Notes under the pieces: model-generated | Told to the model about the DNA's origin: nothing | What the model saw: only the letters and a program-made list of their open reading frames with translations | The model's database searches: none | In this document: positions 1 through 14,200 of the stretch, piece by piece | Position numbering within the stretch: the stretch's first letter is position 1 | Layout of the letters: each line of letters starts with the position of its first letter | Program-made: the position numbers and the translations under genes | Assembly (NCBI GenBank): GCA_023333565.1 | Contig: JAJKFH010000052.1 | Coordinates: forward strand, 1,240,001 to 1,304,000 | Source: Puffinus mauretanicus | Taxonomy: Eukaryota > Chordata > Aves > Procellariiformes > Procellariidae | Length of the DNA: 64,000 nt | Reading direction: 5' to 3'

Positions 1-3000
1 CTCTTTCACCATCCAAAGCATGGAGAATGTACAAGTCTCGTACCACAGCTGGCTTTGTGAAGAGCTCTCTTGTGGCATCCCACTGCAGCCAGCAAAGGTT
101 TCTCAGGGATAAGGGTCCTTTCTCAAAAACCAGTTGCTGGGGTGGGAACTCTTTCTTTGCGATAAACCTGTTGCTAGCCAGACTTTTCCTTTGTTTTTCT
201 TAAGAAGCAGATTCTCTTTGAGCTAGGCTAAGCCATGGAGAGTGACAGTGAAGTTTTTGGGAAAACTTGAGATATGGCCTTAAGACCTCAGAAATCTTCC
301 TAGGATATGGCGGGCATCTGCCCAAATGATTAGCTGTTGGTATGGTAACAATCCCTGATTAGTGAACTGTGCAAGTTAAAATCCCCCTTAAGAGGCTAAA
401 GACTCCTAGACTTAAATGTTCTGTAATACTGCTGCTTATAAACATTTCTCTCATGAACAGGCATGTATTTTGTTCAAGATGTGGTGGGCCAAATTCATCC
501 GTGGTATAATTCCACCACAGACAGTGTTTATGCCAGGGAAGGTTTTGGCTTGGATTGAGAGCAAAGGACTGGAAGATGCTAAATTTCAGCAGGTGTGGAT
601 TTGAAATAATGAGACAGCAAGTTGTTCTTGATGCTGCTGTAAAGGATGATGTAAATTGGGAAGGACGATTACAGGACGAACTGTAGATACTAGGGCATTG
701 TAAAGTACTATCGTCATTAGTCTAGGGATTATGTGTGTATAGTTAGGACTGGAAAGGATGTGCTCTGGTAGATCGGTAGAATGAGAGTCATACTGGAAAG
801 CCCTGTTATACTGCAGGTTTTATTCCCTTGTAGGCTGGATATGATGTTTGCACTAAAGGAATGTTAAGAGGTATATGTTAGGCATTCTTTGTTTAAAAAA
901 AAACAACAGTTTTTTATTAATCTTTAGTCAATAGTGTGGGTCACAGTGACTTCTGTTGCTTTTTTAAATTCTGACTCTTTACCTTCTCATGACTTTGTCC
1001 TTCTAAAAGTCCTTCTATTGAACTTTTGTACTTTTACTTTCCTAAGTAGAGCCTTTTCTGCACTACGTGATAGCTGCTTGTTTGAATTATGTGCTTTTAC
1101 CCTCTTGCCTTTTTTAAAAAAAAAGTTGTATTGTGTGAGCAAAATGAGCCTATCTTAAAGCATAAAGGTAAAATAAACTTTAACTAGTTTCAGTCCTTCC
1201 TGAATCGAGTTAGGAACCATGACAAAACCTTATGTAAGACTTACTATTCTTCCCATACTTATATGACCCATAGTTCATAGAATTAATGTTTTCATTAATC
1301 AAAGACAGCATGTTTGTGCCCTTAAAAAGAACTTTCATACCTTATGCTGCCAACTGGGTATCCATCCTTTAACAAAATTTGTGGTAGCTTGTGTTGTGCC
1401 CAATTGGAAGTTTTTAAAAAATTTGAAGTTTCAAAAAGTATTAGAAGGTGATATAAGCCCAGCCAGAAAGTTGTTATACTAACTATCATAAAGTAGTAGG
1501 GAGAACCATGATTGCTAAACTGGAACTAAGCACTGGAATATTTCAAAATACAATATTTACAAGAAAAGAAGGAATGAACAGGCAGTTTTGTTTTAAAGCT
1601 GATGGCACCAAGATATAACTCAATTCATATTCAGGAATGATCTCAAAGGTAAATACTTACAGATTTGGCCATTGAGAACAAAATTCATGTTGACAGCAGT
1701 TGAACTGAGCTGGGAAGACAAAGTTCTTTTGAGACTGTGCCTTTCAGAATTTTCTTTGAGCCAGGAGAAGTCATTGTCAGAAGAAAAGAGTAAGTAGAGA
1801 AATTTGAATTGCACCTAAACTAGGGAGATTCCTACCTTCCCATTGCTGCCTGAACTTGACATTTAGTGAGCATGCTCCAAAGAATATTACTCTAATTAGT
1901 CTGAGCATGCTTATTTATTATCCAGAACAGGGTAATCTGGTCTCAGCATGGGCAGCATGTTTCCTCACTGGTGTTAGATTGCAAAAGTCTCAATGTTTTA
2001 TTTGCTGTGTTTGATGTATTGCATGTCTCTGCTTTGTGATACCAAACAAGAGTGTAAGGCAAAACACTTGCCCTGTGGCTTTGGTTAATTTATATAAGTG
2101 ATCTTCATCATGGCAAGAATTTGATATCTTTTTATGGCCAAACCCCAGAGCTTTTGTGCCTTTTTATAATCCTGTTGATTTATGTCTATATTTAGTTTTC
2201 CCTTACCATACAGATCTTTTAAGCTTTTACTCAGACCCTAAGAAAAACACATTATAGGTCTGATGTCCGGTTGCCTTATAGTATACCATATCAGCAGTAA
2301 AGGGATCATAAAGTGAGTGCAAATACAAAATATAATCTACATTTGATCTGTAAGAAAACTGTGCTTCTCAGAGCCTGAAAATATGAATCTCTTATATGCT
2401 GAGCATGCTAGGCTACCAGGTGTGCTCAGATCTCTTTGTTCAGTACCTTCCTGTATTTTCGGGGTTTGAGACCAGAAGGAAAACTAGATCATAATTTTGA
2501 CTCTGTGTAAAGTGATATTAAAACTTGACCCAGGAAACTGCATTGTCAGACAACTTGTGTTAGACAGCACATCTGTGCTTTACAGGTCCTAGGCTGCACG
2601 TGGATTGCCAGGACAGTTCAACTGTGTGAAGCTCTTTCTTTTTTGTCCTTTACAATGGACTTTGAGTAGTAGGTTGAGGGCTGGATGAATTGCTATGATA
2701 GAGGCAGCCCATATCTTTTTTTAAAATGTGGATGAACAGAATGAAATGGAGCTCTATTCTACTTTCAGCAGGAAAGTTACTTTTTGCTGTTTATTAATAG
2801 TTTCCTTGTTTATACAGTTAGGGATCACTCAATTTTTTTTTTGCACAGCAACTCACAGGGAGCTGATGTTCAGTTGCTTGTTCACTATGACTGTCTAGTT
2901 CTTTTTTCAGAACTATTCCTTCTAGGTTATGGTTCCCTATTGTGTAGGTGTAACCTGCACTGAGTTTGTATAATGTTCAGGTGTATTAAAGCACAACTTT

Positions 3001-6000
3001 GGACCCAGCTTATCCAGAAATTTACCACATTCTCTCTGATTGCCCTGTTGTTATGTACAGCTCTAGCAATCTTTGTCATCCTCAAGTTTTACCAATTATA
3101 ATTTTATATTTGCAGGGAGGCAACTGCTGATAGTGTTGAAGAGCATTAGGCCTAATACTGATGCTATAGAACTGCATGAAGGATGTCCAGCCAATGGTGA
3201 TTCCTTGTCAACAAACAGATCTTTGAGATCTGTCATTTAGCCAGTTCTTAATCCCCTGTATGCTCTACTACTATTGTGTAGAGCTAACTTTATACTGCAG
3301 GGCTGTGCCCCCAAAATGTGCTGCTGTTACACTGTCATTTGACACTGCTTCTCTGCCTCATGCATCAAGCAAAGCATAAAGCAGAGAAGAACAGAAATAG
3401 AAGTGAACAGAACAAGACTGGCTATCATCATTCATGCAATAGGACTTTACAGGTCATATTTAGAAAGGACAAAATCCACAACAATGACAGGCCAGAGCTC
3501 GTCAGAAGTGATCATATCAGAACAGCAGATCTTAATAAAAGCCCAGCACGCTGGAGAGATTTTCTTAGAAAGTGACTTCAGCATTGTACATGCTCACCCA
3601 TACACGAGAAGGGGTATATCTACAGGGCAGGCCGTTGCCCAGGGCTGCAAAATATTCAGTAGCTCTATGAGTGAATGTGACTTGGTAGGGACGAACATTT
3701 GCTAGTTTGCCTAGGGCAGCAGAACCCATAGAGCTGGCCTTGAACACAGTGCACTAGTCACTCTCCTGTGACCTACTAGGGAATAAAGAAAATACATTAC
3801 AGTGTAATAACCAGAGAAGGCAGTTAGTTCACTGAAACTGGTAACGTCTGCCATTCTGCTGCAATGAGTTGTAAGTGTATTTAAGAAGTTAGAGCCCAGA
3901 GTCATAGGCCTTTCCTATATTTACCAGCTGGGAACCTGTGAAACCTGGAAGGGAGAACTGATGTAGCCAAATACTAAGACAAAAGGGTGAGAATCCTTCT
4001 GAGTAGCAGCAGTCCACTTGGGTGTCTTCCTGGACTGATGGCGAAACACGAACCAAGAAGATTGGTGGTTAGAGAGGTTTCAAGAGGCTTCCAATTTCAT
4101 TCTTATTTTGGCAGTTTGATTATTACTTTCCTGTGCAGAAAATTTTACCATCTCATTTTGCACAAATACCACTTTTGGAATCTGTATTCATACTAATAAA
4201 AGCAGGTCCAGTGAAGGCATAATGAGTCAGGTTACAGAACTTGGCTATGAATTTTTAATAGTAAGTTCAGTAGTGATTTTTTTCCTTGCAGAGTCTGTTG
4301 GACACTTCAAGGAAGACAAATAATTTTGGCACCTTAGATAACTGTGTAAGATGTTCAAAGTTCAACACCGAATTCCTAAGATACCTAAAATAACATAGGT
4401 TTGAAAAAATACTCTGTTTCTCTGCTGTTTTATGAGGACTTACACTGCTGGGAATATTCTGAAGCATCTTCCTAATTAAAACTAAACTAATGCTACTCAA
4501 TAGATGCCTTGCATTTGTTTTTCTTCAATTAATTTTTTTACAGGGTTTGTTTGCTTAATTGTAATTTGCAAAATTCGCTCTCTACTTCTCAGCAAATTTT
4601 ATGGTTGAGTCCAAACACAGCCTGCTAACACCCAGGGAGATGGTATGGGTTTGGGTTTTTTTTTTTTGAGGAATTTATTCTTGAACATGCAGTGTGATCA
4701 ACTTGCATAACAGACAATTTGGAGCAAGAGCCTGGAGCCAGCTGCAAACGCTGGTACCAGCTTTTGGATCCCACAGGTACCTTCAGTAACACAAGAACAA
4801 ACAGTAAAAAAATAGTACCAAACGGTTCTATCTCTCCATTTTTAGTTTCTTTTCCCTCCAACTTCTGTTTTGTGTGCTTGGCTTTGTGTGGGATGGCAAT
4901 GGTCAACGGCAATGCATTCCCCAGCAGAGAACCCAATTGTAAAGATAAGTTTATCATGAAAGATGGTTCGGTGGTCAGAATGCTGAGGCAGTCTGTGGGA
5001 ATCCAGCTCCATTCTGCTGAGTACTACTTAGTGGTTGGTATTCGCCACCTTAGGACCTTTGTTGCCCTGTGGAAGTGAGTATGTGTCTCACCTGACTACA
5101 GTGACCTGGCGAGGCAGTGTTCCAGGCTAGCTTTATATCAGTCAAGTGGCCAAATTAAGTGAGTGAAATCCAGGCCTGTCTTGGTTCCTCATTGTTAAAA
5201 ATGGACATAATACTACTGTGCTACTTTACTAGGATACTGTAAAATCAATACTTTAAAGATTATGAGGTTTGACTAGGACAGAAAATCATAAATTCCCGAG
5301 TTAGACTTCTAAAGATGTGTTTTCTTATTACTTGAGAGTATTACATCTCCAGCTTGTATATTGGGAGGAAGAGAGGGAAGGGAGAGCCAACCTATAAACA
5401 GCATCAGCTTTTGCAGTCCTTTAACACATCAGTCTCTGAAGCCCAGCTTTGGCGGCCGTTTAACTCTAGTCCAAAGGGACTGAGATATTAACTGTTGAAT
5501 CGTAGGGATTTGCTTGAAGAACAGTCACAATAGCAGAAAAAAACCATCCGAGAGCAGTGGCATAGTGTCATATCAGTATCATCATGTGTTCAGCTATACA
5601 CTGGGTCAATTGACAAGCTTGCTAATGCAGAGTGTAAGATTAATTTGCTTTGGTCAGCCTTTACTTCACTATGTGAATATGATTATCAGGAATGTAAATC
5701 ATTATGCAATGCAGAGAAATGCCACAATAGTCTCAGTGTCTCCTTTCATACTTGTCTCTCTTTAAACAGGGCTTTATCTAAATGCAAATGTGATTTCAGC
5801 CTTCTGATTAGGACATTATACAGTCATCCATTCCAGAAAAGCACAATTAGTGGATTACTTTATTTCTGACTCAACAGTTCCTGGTTTAGATAGTTTGTTT
5901 GTTGTGCTATGCATGATATTTAAGTTATCAGAAGGAGATTTACATTATTAGTCAGGATTATAGCCAGATTTTGTGAGGTTGAGGGTTTTTTCTTGGCAGA

Positions 6001-9000
6001 TAAAAATGGTAACATTCGTGGGATTTGAGGGGGGATGTTTTTAGAACAAAAGGCAATAGTGCAGATTCCTATTATGCTTCATTGTCCTTTTTGTGCCAAG
6101 TAAGGGGCAAATTACAGTTACTATGGAAATTCTCCAATATCTTGGGGTATACAAGTGCAGAGTTTAGCCTTACCTGTTTTCAGGATCTATTCACAAGTTG
6201 TACTTGTACGGTGCCCCAGTATCTTAGAACTTAATAGTGGGTCAGGTCATAAGATTATTTCTCATTAAACAGCCATTTTACCAAAATAGCCATCAAGTTT
6301 TCCATGTACTGTGGTAGTTTTCCAGTGAAGTTTTCACTGGAAATGATATTGCAAACACTGAAGTTACATGCTCAGAAAAATACAGATCTTTGGTGATAAA
6401 CTTCCCTGTGAAGTTTACCTATGTCACAAAACTTGTGGCATTTTTGCAGCTATGAATCTGTCAGAACTCAGGATGATTTTTTTTTTCTTTCAGTATGGGA
6501 GCCTCATACAGTATATATTTGATAACTAGACCTGGGGAAAACTTCAATCTTCAATCTATTAGAAAGTCCAGTATTTGTGGGAAGGTGAAGGATTTTTTTC
6601 TGAAATTCATCAGTGTAAATGTATTTGTCACAAGATTTGGATTCAACAGCTCATCATTTTCCTGTGAAAAATTATACAGTGGAAAACTCCTAATTATCTA
6701 TAGTGAAACAACATTTTCAATTCCATTGATCAGTTTTAATCCTTCCATATTCATATGTTTATGTGACTCTGGTTTCTTGCTCTTTCCCATAGCTTATTTT
6801 CTTTATGCTGAAGCAAGCTGTCCTGTACATTCCCAACACATGAAGGATCTTTGCTTTTGTGACAGGAAATCTATGGCACCACTTAGGTTTAATTAGAGCA
6901 CAATGACATATGATGAGTTTACACATCAAAGCCTGAAACAACTCAACAAGTTGGCTCTAGTCCCAAAGTATATTTTGGGATCTGTATTGAATTGGGATGT
7001 TTCACTGTATTTAGTGTTAATATGTGAAATACAGGGTCAGGTTCTTAGGGTCAGTGGAACTACACCAATTCTTACCAGCTAAGGATCTAGCCCAAAAAAC
7101 CTGTATGTAAAGTTAAATTCGGATTCAAATCAACATGAATCCAACTGCATATTCTAGATTTCTGTACTGGATGATAAAAAACGGTATTCCCATAGGTTCT
7201 GTGTAAGTAACAAGTTGAATCCTATGCCCAGTTCTAATTTGCACTGAGTTCAGAGAGTTGAATATAGACCCAGGACATATTTTAATCTGCCACATAGTGG
7301 AGTGAGGGGTTAGCTTACATCTGGGTGCACAGATGGTCTTTATATTCTGCTCACTTGTAGCACTAGTTATGTGTTGGTAAGTCACAGTCAGTGATGAGTG
7401 CCCTATCACTTATGTAAATGAAGCTCTTCATCTCATATCTTTAACATGTATGGGGGTTTATCATTTTAAGAAGTAGGACTTATTACTGTAGCAATTTTTC
7501 CCTTCCATAAATGCTTTTCATTAAATAAGGGAATTTTGACATTTCACAGATACTTTTTTTTTCTGTATTTTATTTCAGGAAAGCTTAATTTGAGATATAG
7601 TATCCAGATCCCAACTTTGTCTACACTCAAGGTTATGGAATGGGTCTGGTTTTGTCTTACTAATCTACATTTGTGCATATTAGATAAAAGATAAAACCCC
7701 CCTCACTTCTGTATGGAGAATGCAAAAATGATGATAACGGCAAACACAATTTAAGCTGGGTTTTTTATAGAGTTCATCCCTTATTTTCAAATACCCACTT
7801 TTCCTGTTGTTATTGGACTGCTTTAGTATTTTGAGACACTACTCGCAGGAGACTAGACTATTTTAAGAACAAAAGTGCCATGTGTTCAAAGTGTGGCATT
7901 TAGTTTAACTGTATAGTAATGATGAATGCCCAGCCTTTGCGTTAGTCCGGTGAGGCAGCATGTCTCAAGCATTCACCTTCAAGGCACAGTTGTTTCCCTG
8001 TGGACCCTTTCTGTAACATGTGGAAGGCCTTCGTCCTCTGCTGACCATGTTAGCATTGCTCCCCATGTCAAGTCATGGGCTGTGGGGCACAGCAAAGAAG
8101 TCAGATGTCTTCAGATATTCTTGTATGTGAATTGCCCAACTCAACATGTAGCTGTTTGGGTTCTAAACAAAAAACTAGCTGTATTAAAACTTGAATTTCA
8201 GAGTTGGAGAATATGTACAACTGCCACTGAAGGAAGGAGAAAAGGAAAACATCGGTTGGAGCCAAAGATACCCTGTATGAAGCTGGTCTAGTGTGTTTCT
8301 GTGCCTCGTTTCCTATTGACGAGAGAAGCCTACAGTCTCAGAGTGGTGTTCTATATCAGGTAATAAAGATTCAGAAATACGTAAAAAAGCTACATAGATG
8401 TCTGTGGGTGCAGCACCTCTAAATAGTAATCCTTAAGCTTCAGTAATTTTTTGTAACAGATGCTAGAAAGTGCTTTATTCTCTAGAAAAGTGACTTGATA
8501 ATCAGGCTTTAAATGACTGACAGATAAAGCACGTTGACAATCACTGGGCCATTAACATGGCATTTTTTTTTGATTTCTGGCATGCATTGTAACTGTTTTC
8601 TGTTTTTCATTTTCCTTCTTTTTATAACTGCATCTGTTCAGGCAGTTCTTGTTCAAATGTATGGGTAAAACAGAAATATAGAGTTAGATACACAGAGGAC
8701 ATCCAAACTTTATTGAAAAGGTCTTGCTTTCCCTAGGTAATTTCATATGGTAAAAATTTCAAGGCTACCAAAGGCAGGCAACACGTATGTTACTGTACTC
8801 TTTAACTTCTTATGAAAGAAAAGTAAATCCAGATATTGATCAAAAAATAAAATCCTCACATCCCAGTTCCTCTGAAAAAGACAAACATTGACATCTTCTA
8901 TAAATTGAATATTGTTGTGACAGAATCCCTTGAACTATCAGTATGTGTCAAGAATATTACTCAGTCTACATATATTGTTTTCAGTTTTGTCACCTGTAGT

Positions 9001-9648
9001 ACTAAATGCCGGGGGAAAACTGAAGGAGGGGATTTAGCATGATGTTTGTATCGCAAATGTTTCTGACAATGTATAGTGTAAATTGGCAACCCCAAAATAC
9101 TTTAATTAAAAAGGTAATGTCATGTGAAACTAAATATCCTAAGCAGGAAAGGAAAGCCAAAGCAAAGGCATTTGCATAACAAAACAAGACAATTTTCAAA
9201 GTTTCATTTGTGTTATCACTGACATGTAGTAGGGGTATACAGAGATCTTGCTGAACTGAGTGCTAGGAAGAAGCTGAAGGAGGGTACCAGAATCTATTTT
9301 GAAAGTCCATTTGTATTAGAAGAGTTCCTAAGAAAACAACTTCAGAAAAGAACTGAAGGAAGGAAGTTAGCGTTGAGAGTGATATGAATGGTGGAGTGAA
9401 AGGTGTATGCTGGAAATATGCCCTCAGTGCGCTCTGCTGGAAGAGAAGCCCTGGGATTGAGCCCCATGTTGCAGTTAGAAAAATAACAACATGTACATAT
9501 ACCTGCTTGAGGTACCTGTTGAGGCCTTCAACGCTTGGAAAGTAAGTCAGATGAGGTGTTATACCATGAAGTGTCCAGTATGCCAAAACAAAACCTGAGA
9601 GCCACTCTGAAACAAACTCTTTTACTTTGTTTGATATTATATATTATT
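1..9648. other. Noncoding DNA upstream of LYRM9
   Basis: This stretch is AT-rich with scattered short open frames (all under about 135 codons). None shows a recognisable protein family, a conserved motif, or a consistent exon structure with splice sites. The longest are at 6495-6896 and 7926-8291. I see no CpG island that would mark a housekeeping promoter. By synteny with other amniotes it is the intergenic region or 5' intron of LYRM9, towards NLK, but no NLK exon was recognised. One old MIR-like fragment is listed separately. Confidence 0.6.
5180..5275 (+). repeat. Possible MIR-like SINE fragment
   Basis: The run around 5185-5225 (a TTCCTCA element, then AAAATGGACATAATA, then ACTACTG and a GATACTGT stretch) resembles the central to 3' part of the ancient MIR family, where 'tttcctcatctgtaaaatgg' is followed by 'ataataatac'. 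The match was made by eye. A short old fragment could equally be chance in AT-rich DNA. Confidence 0.3.
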
Positions 9649-9799
9649 GCCCCATCATTGGAAGTGTTCAAAGCCCCATCAGGTCAGATGGGGCTTTGAG
9701 CAACCTGATCTATTGAAAGATGTCCCTGCCCATGGCAAGGGGGTTGGACTAAATGATCTTTAAAGGTCCCTCCCAACCCAAACCATTCTATGATTATAT
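9649..9799 (+). mobile_element. CR1 LINE 3' end (5'-truncated)
   Basis: The sequence follows the 3' tail of avian CR1 elements. It has a 'ggaagtgttcaa' start, 'gatggggctttgagcaacctg', 'gtccctgcccatggca', 'gggggttggactaaatgatctttaaaggtcc' in pieces, and 'caacccaaaccattctatgat' at the end. CR1 is the dominant avian LINE and is normally 5'-truncated with an ATTCTATGAT-type terminus and no poly(A). Only about 150 bp remain, so there is no coding capacity. Orientation is plus because the ATTCTATGAT terminus lies at the right end. Confidence 0.9.
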
Positions 9800-10731
9800 T
9801 TCTGTTTTCAAAATAGGACACAGACTTGGACTCATCCTACCTAATTTAGGCTTGTAACTGCAGGATCTATATTATAATTCTTGTTTTTCTATTCCTTCTT
9901 TGTTCAATGGAGAGAAGGGCAGGGAGTAATTCAGTCTATATATTATTTGAGTCACATTTTGGAGTTACTTATCTTTCTACTGGTGGGAGGGGGAATGCAG
10001 GGATCTCTCTACTGACTATCAAGAGTACAATCACCTCCTGTACTCAAATACCAAAGTGAAATGAATCCAAACCAAAAAATGCATGGAGCTGATGCCCAGC
10101 ATAGGTTTCATTGCAAAGAGAAAATGGTATTTTAGAGAAAAAATATTGGAGGAAAACAAGAGATGAACATTTTGAAACCTGGGGCTATTCTGATCTGTAT
10201 TTTAAGCTGAACTTTTTAGGTAAAGCCATAATTAGCATATCTTGTGCTTGAAAAATGAGCTAGCAATTGAACTAGTCAGACTGAAGTCATTTTGAAAAGT
10301 CAGCTCTTGGTCTATATTTCTGAATTTTTGTAACATCTTTCTGCCCCACGTATGGTTTTTTTGGACAGTATTCAATTCCTGTAGTGTGAGAGGCTGAATG
10401 ACTTTTATTAATCAAATATGAAAAGAAACAGAACTGGAACCAAACAAGCAGAATGAAAAGATTGCAGCAGCGGTATAGAGCCAACTTATTGCCCTCATGA
10501 TGGAAGAATGGTTTTCTAATTGTTCGTGAAAGCTAATGGAAACCATGTTTTGGCTGTTAGTAATTCTCAGGAGGGATCATTGTGAAGTCTTACCTCATCT
10601 CATACTTTACTGATAGAACACACCAAGTAGTCAAGAGCAGACACACCCCATGTGTGCTCAAAGTGCAGAAAACCACTGGTCAGTTCTAGGTACTAGAGAA
10701 AGATGAGACTCTTCAGGGGTGAGTGAGCTTT
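9800..10731. other. Noncoding DNA between CR1 and LTR
   Basis: No open frame above about 65 codons and no recognisable motif was found between the CR1 tail and the solo LTR. Confidence 0.6.
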
Positions 10732-10736
10732 ACTTG
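10732..10736. repeat. Left target-site duplication of the solo LTR
   Basis: The pentamer ACTTG lies directly before the LTR's 5' TG and is repeated exactly at 11243-11247, directly after its 3' CA. A perfect 5-bp repeat at the exact predicted borders confirms both ends of the element. Confidence 0.9.
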
Positions 10737-11242
10737 TGTTGTGGTTTAACCCCAGCCAGCAAAAATAAACTCCACGCAGCTGCTCGATCACCCCCCCACC
10801 CCCCACCCCCCGTGGGATGGGGGAGAGAATCGGGAGGGCACAAATAGGAAAGCTCCCGGGTTGAGATAAAAACAGTTTAATAATTGAATTAAAACTAAGT
10901 AGAACAGTAATAATAACAATGAGAACAACAACAATAACAGAATACACAAAGCAGGCAATGCACAATGCAACTGCTCGCCGACCGCGTGTCACGAACGGGG
11001 GGCGAGCCCCCCCCCACACCTGGTTTTTATACTGAGCATGATGTCACATGGTATAGAATACCCCATTGGCCAGCTGGGTCCACCACCCCGGCTGTGCTCC
11101 CCCCTCCCGGTGCAAGCATCACCCAGCAACAGCCAAAGCATCAATGGGCCATCAATGCTCCTTTCACACCGAACCCAAAACACAGCACGCCCCCCAAGCT
11201 ACTGGGAAGAAAGTTAACCCTGTCCCAGCTGGAACCAGGACA
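10737..11242 (-). mobile_element. Solo LTR of an avian endogenous retrovirus (ERVL-like)
   Basis: A 506-bp block begins TGTTGTGGTTTAACCCCAGCC and ends ACCAGGACA on the plus strand, with TG...CA ends. It matches a widespread avian LTR that I recognise by these ends, the 'gtgggatgggggagagaatcggga' segment (seen in pieces) and the internal A/T-rich 'gtttaataattg' stretch. Read on the minus strand it has a TATAAAAACC box near 11022-11031 and an ATTAAA signal near 10876-10881, so the element is antisense to LYRM9. It is flanked by identical ACTTG pentamers. A 5-bp duplication is typical of class III (ERVL) insertion. No gag, pol or env sequence is next to it, so it is a recombined solo LTR. The C runs at 10792-10811 and 11008-11016 are part of it. 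Confidence 0.9.
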
Positions 11243-11247
11243 ACTTG
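11243..11247. repeat. Right target-site duplication of the solo LTR
   Basis: This is the second copy of the ACTTG pentamer, immediately following the terminal CA of the LTR at 11242. Confidence 0.9.
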
Positions 11248-14200
11248 GCACATCATTGACCTGTCAGAGGCCAGTGCAGATTTACCTTCGTTATGGCATG
11301 TCAATTGTGGCAGGAGTGGATAATTGGCAGAGGGTAAAGGTTACGATGACAGAATCCAGGAGCCAACTAATTAAATTTTCTTGCCCACAAGACATCATGA
11401 TATAGCACTCAACCATGTTGAGAGAAGGGGGTGTTTGAAAATTTACTCCAGTCAACATCATCTACTACTGAGTCACCTGTAACTAGAAATCAGAAATGCC
11501 ACTTTTTGCATTTTGTCCATGGAATCTTTCCTAAATGTTATACCATTTCAGTCCTGAAGATCTTTATTCCAGACTTTCGTAATAACAACTAAATCAAAGT
11601 TATTATCTTAAATGTTGAATTTGATCCACCTTTTGTCTTTCCATGATGTGTATTAGTCCTTGTTGCACTGGGTGGGGCACTACCAGCACAATACAAAACA
11701 ACAGGATTTCCAGTTGCCATATTTGACATTGGCATCACCCATTTATCCATCTTGGGCATGGCCTTTGTCTACTTTTCTTTCCAAGATCCCCTAGATAGGC
11801 AGTCATTAGCCTATGATTAATTAAGGAAGTGACCAAGCTGAATCTTGTGCAGGTAGCTGACAAGCTGTGTTGTATTAGCTCCAATGGAAAGTCATCACAG
11901 CCATTATAGTGGTGTTTGCAGAGCTTGGGGTCCAACAGCCTTTTTTGATTGGTTAGGGTTTTTTATAACGTTGTGTACAGAATCAGGGTGAACAGCACCA
12001 TACACGGATCCTTCAGCTCATTGCAATGACAAAAAATGTGGCATACTGATAATGAACGTCAAATTGGGATTTTTGTAACTTTTATGGGTATTTTTCACTA
12101 GGGAGTTAGTCACTGTGATCAGCATTTGGTTTGGAGTACTGTTTGTCATAAATCTATATACTTTGGGGAAAAGGGCTTTGCTTGTTGAAAGCATTACTAA
12201 AGTGATTTTGAGTAAAGTTATAAATGAACTACACAGAACCCATTTCAGATGTGAGGAAAGGTATCAGTATAAATAAGCAGGAAAGGGATCCTGACATAAG
12301 TTCTTCAAAGGTTTATGCCTACTAAGCCTATTAGATATCTTAGAATTAGTTTTAATAATTTACATCATCAGCTCATAAGATAGTAACCCTGTTAAGTACT
12401 TCCTTAAGACAGTCATCTTTTTCCCTTGGAGGCTAGAAAGCTTTTTCTGAAGTGTCATCAGAGCCTTTCTTAGGGGCTTCCATAACACCCATCAGCTGTG
12501 ACTCACTATGTTTCTGCAGGTCCTTAAAAAAATAGTGTTATAAAACTTGCCTATAAAACAGTTGATATCAGCTGAGCAGGTGGTGAGCTATATTGTGTGC
12601 TCTATTAGTCTACACAAAAACAGGCTCATATTACTGTCACCTCCTCCCCATTCCCATCCCACCTGTTTGGCTCATCTGCCTCATTCTGCCTCATCTTATG
12701 ACTTGTCATTAGTCTGCCTTGTAAATTCTTTGTGGCAGAAAATTTTCATTAGATATGTATGTATATATAGTACCTACCATGATAGAGCCTGAACCCTTGA
12801 CTGAAGAGTATGGGCACAATTCCAATAAGGATAATAATGCTAATATTACAAGGCTCTTTCTCACACATTTCCTGTAGACAAGAAGCTCTGCCATAGAAAC
12901 AGTTCCCTCTCTTTTTACAAGGTGTTACTTTTGACAAAAGATAGTTAGATTCAAAAAATCAATATAGCATAGATTTCACCCAATCTTTCGGTGATGGAAC
13001 AGGAAAGAGAACAATACTGTGAGGTGTTCAGGTATGACTTTGCTTTACTCATGGCACAAAACCACAGTACAATGTTGTAGAGGCCCATTCCTCAAGAATA
13101 AGACACATTCTTGTTTTTGTTATAGAATTCTTTATTTTTTTCACATAGAAGAATCACTTGTGCCTAAAATATTAAAGATTTTCAGTGACCTTTGCTACTG
13201 TAAATCAGCATAGCTCTTGTTACTGCTATAGAGGTATGCTAATTTATATCTACTTACTTATAGACTGAGATGGAATTTTGTTTTACTGAAAATACAGATT
13301 ACAACAGTACATATGCTATTATGATGGGCATTTTATAGGTACATAATGAGGAGATTTTCCCCATTGCAAGAAGAGCTAGTCTATGCAAATATACAGCCCA
13401 GGTATGCGATAGCTGTGGTGTTCTATTCTGAAATAAATTTGGCTAAAGGACTTAAATTACTTAAGAAAAAGGAAAAAAATATTCCAAATGATGAGTAAGT
13501 ATCATAATGGGTGCTAAAATAATGTCATACACCTACTTCATCATTCAGTTACTTACTTATTATGTTTATTCTTAAGAATAATGATGTAAAAATGTTTTTT
13601 CCCAAATGTTAATTTAGTTCTCTGCAGATGGTAACCATCTGTTAAATGACAAGCCATTTACAGTATTTGATTAGCACTTTATATAGCTTGGATGGACTTA
13701 TTGTTACAATATGTAAGTGTAGTTATGGAGGTGAAAGTTGTTAGATATGTTCTTTTCCTGTTGCTGCTACCAAAAAAATTGAAAATTTCAAACCTATCAA
13801 TATTTTTGCCTGTCTTCTCCTATATTTATACATGTTATTTCAAGTTAAAGCCTGACATTCATAGGCCAGTTCACAAGATATTCTTGAGAGAATGGCAATA
13901 CTAGGAAATATTGTTAAATTCCAACACCACTTGTAGCAATTATGAGCATCCTCATTCTACAATGTCACCATGCGGATGGACTCTTATGGATGTTCAAGGA
14001 AAGCACTGGAAGCTCAAATGAATCTAGGAATCATGGCTTATCAAGTGGAAAGCTCCCTCAGGACTGCGATACAGCTTTGTATATATAGCAGCTTACACGG
14101 TGGGTCTTTTTTAAACTAGAAAAAAACTTAATATTGCAATACACCTTAAAATTACCATCATAAAGTGATCTTCTTGTATGAACTGCATACTTTTGTATTC

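Noticed and set aside
4625..5078. Opposed 110- and 119-codon frames
   Set aside because: No known family and no splice context; mirror frames on both strands point to chance.
7021..7100. Segment resembling an old amniote interspersed repeat ending near AGGATCTAGCCC
   Set aside because: Recognised only loosely from memory; too short and diverged to assign.
10965..11405. 146-codon plus-strand frame and overlapping minus-strand frames
   Set aside because: They lie within or across the solo LTR and read noncoding LTR sequence.
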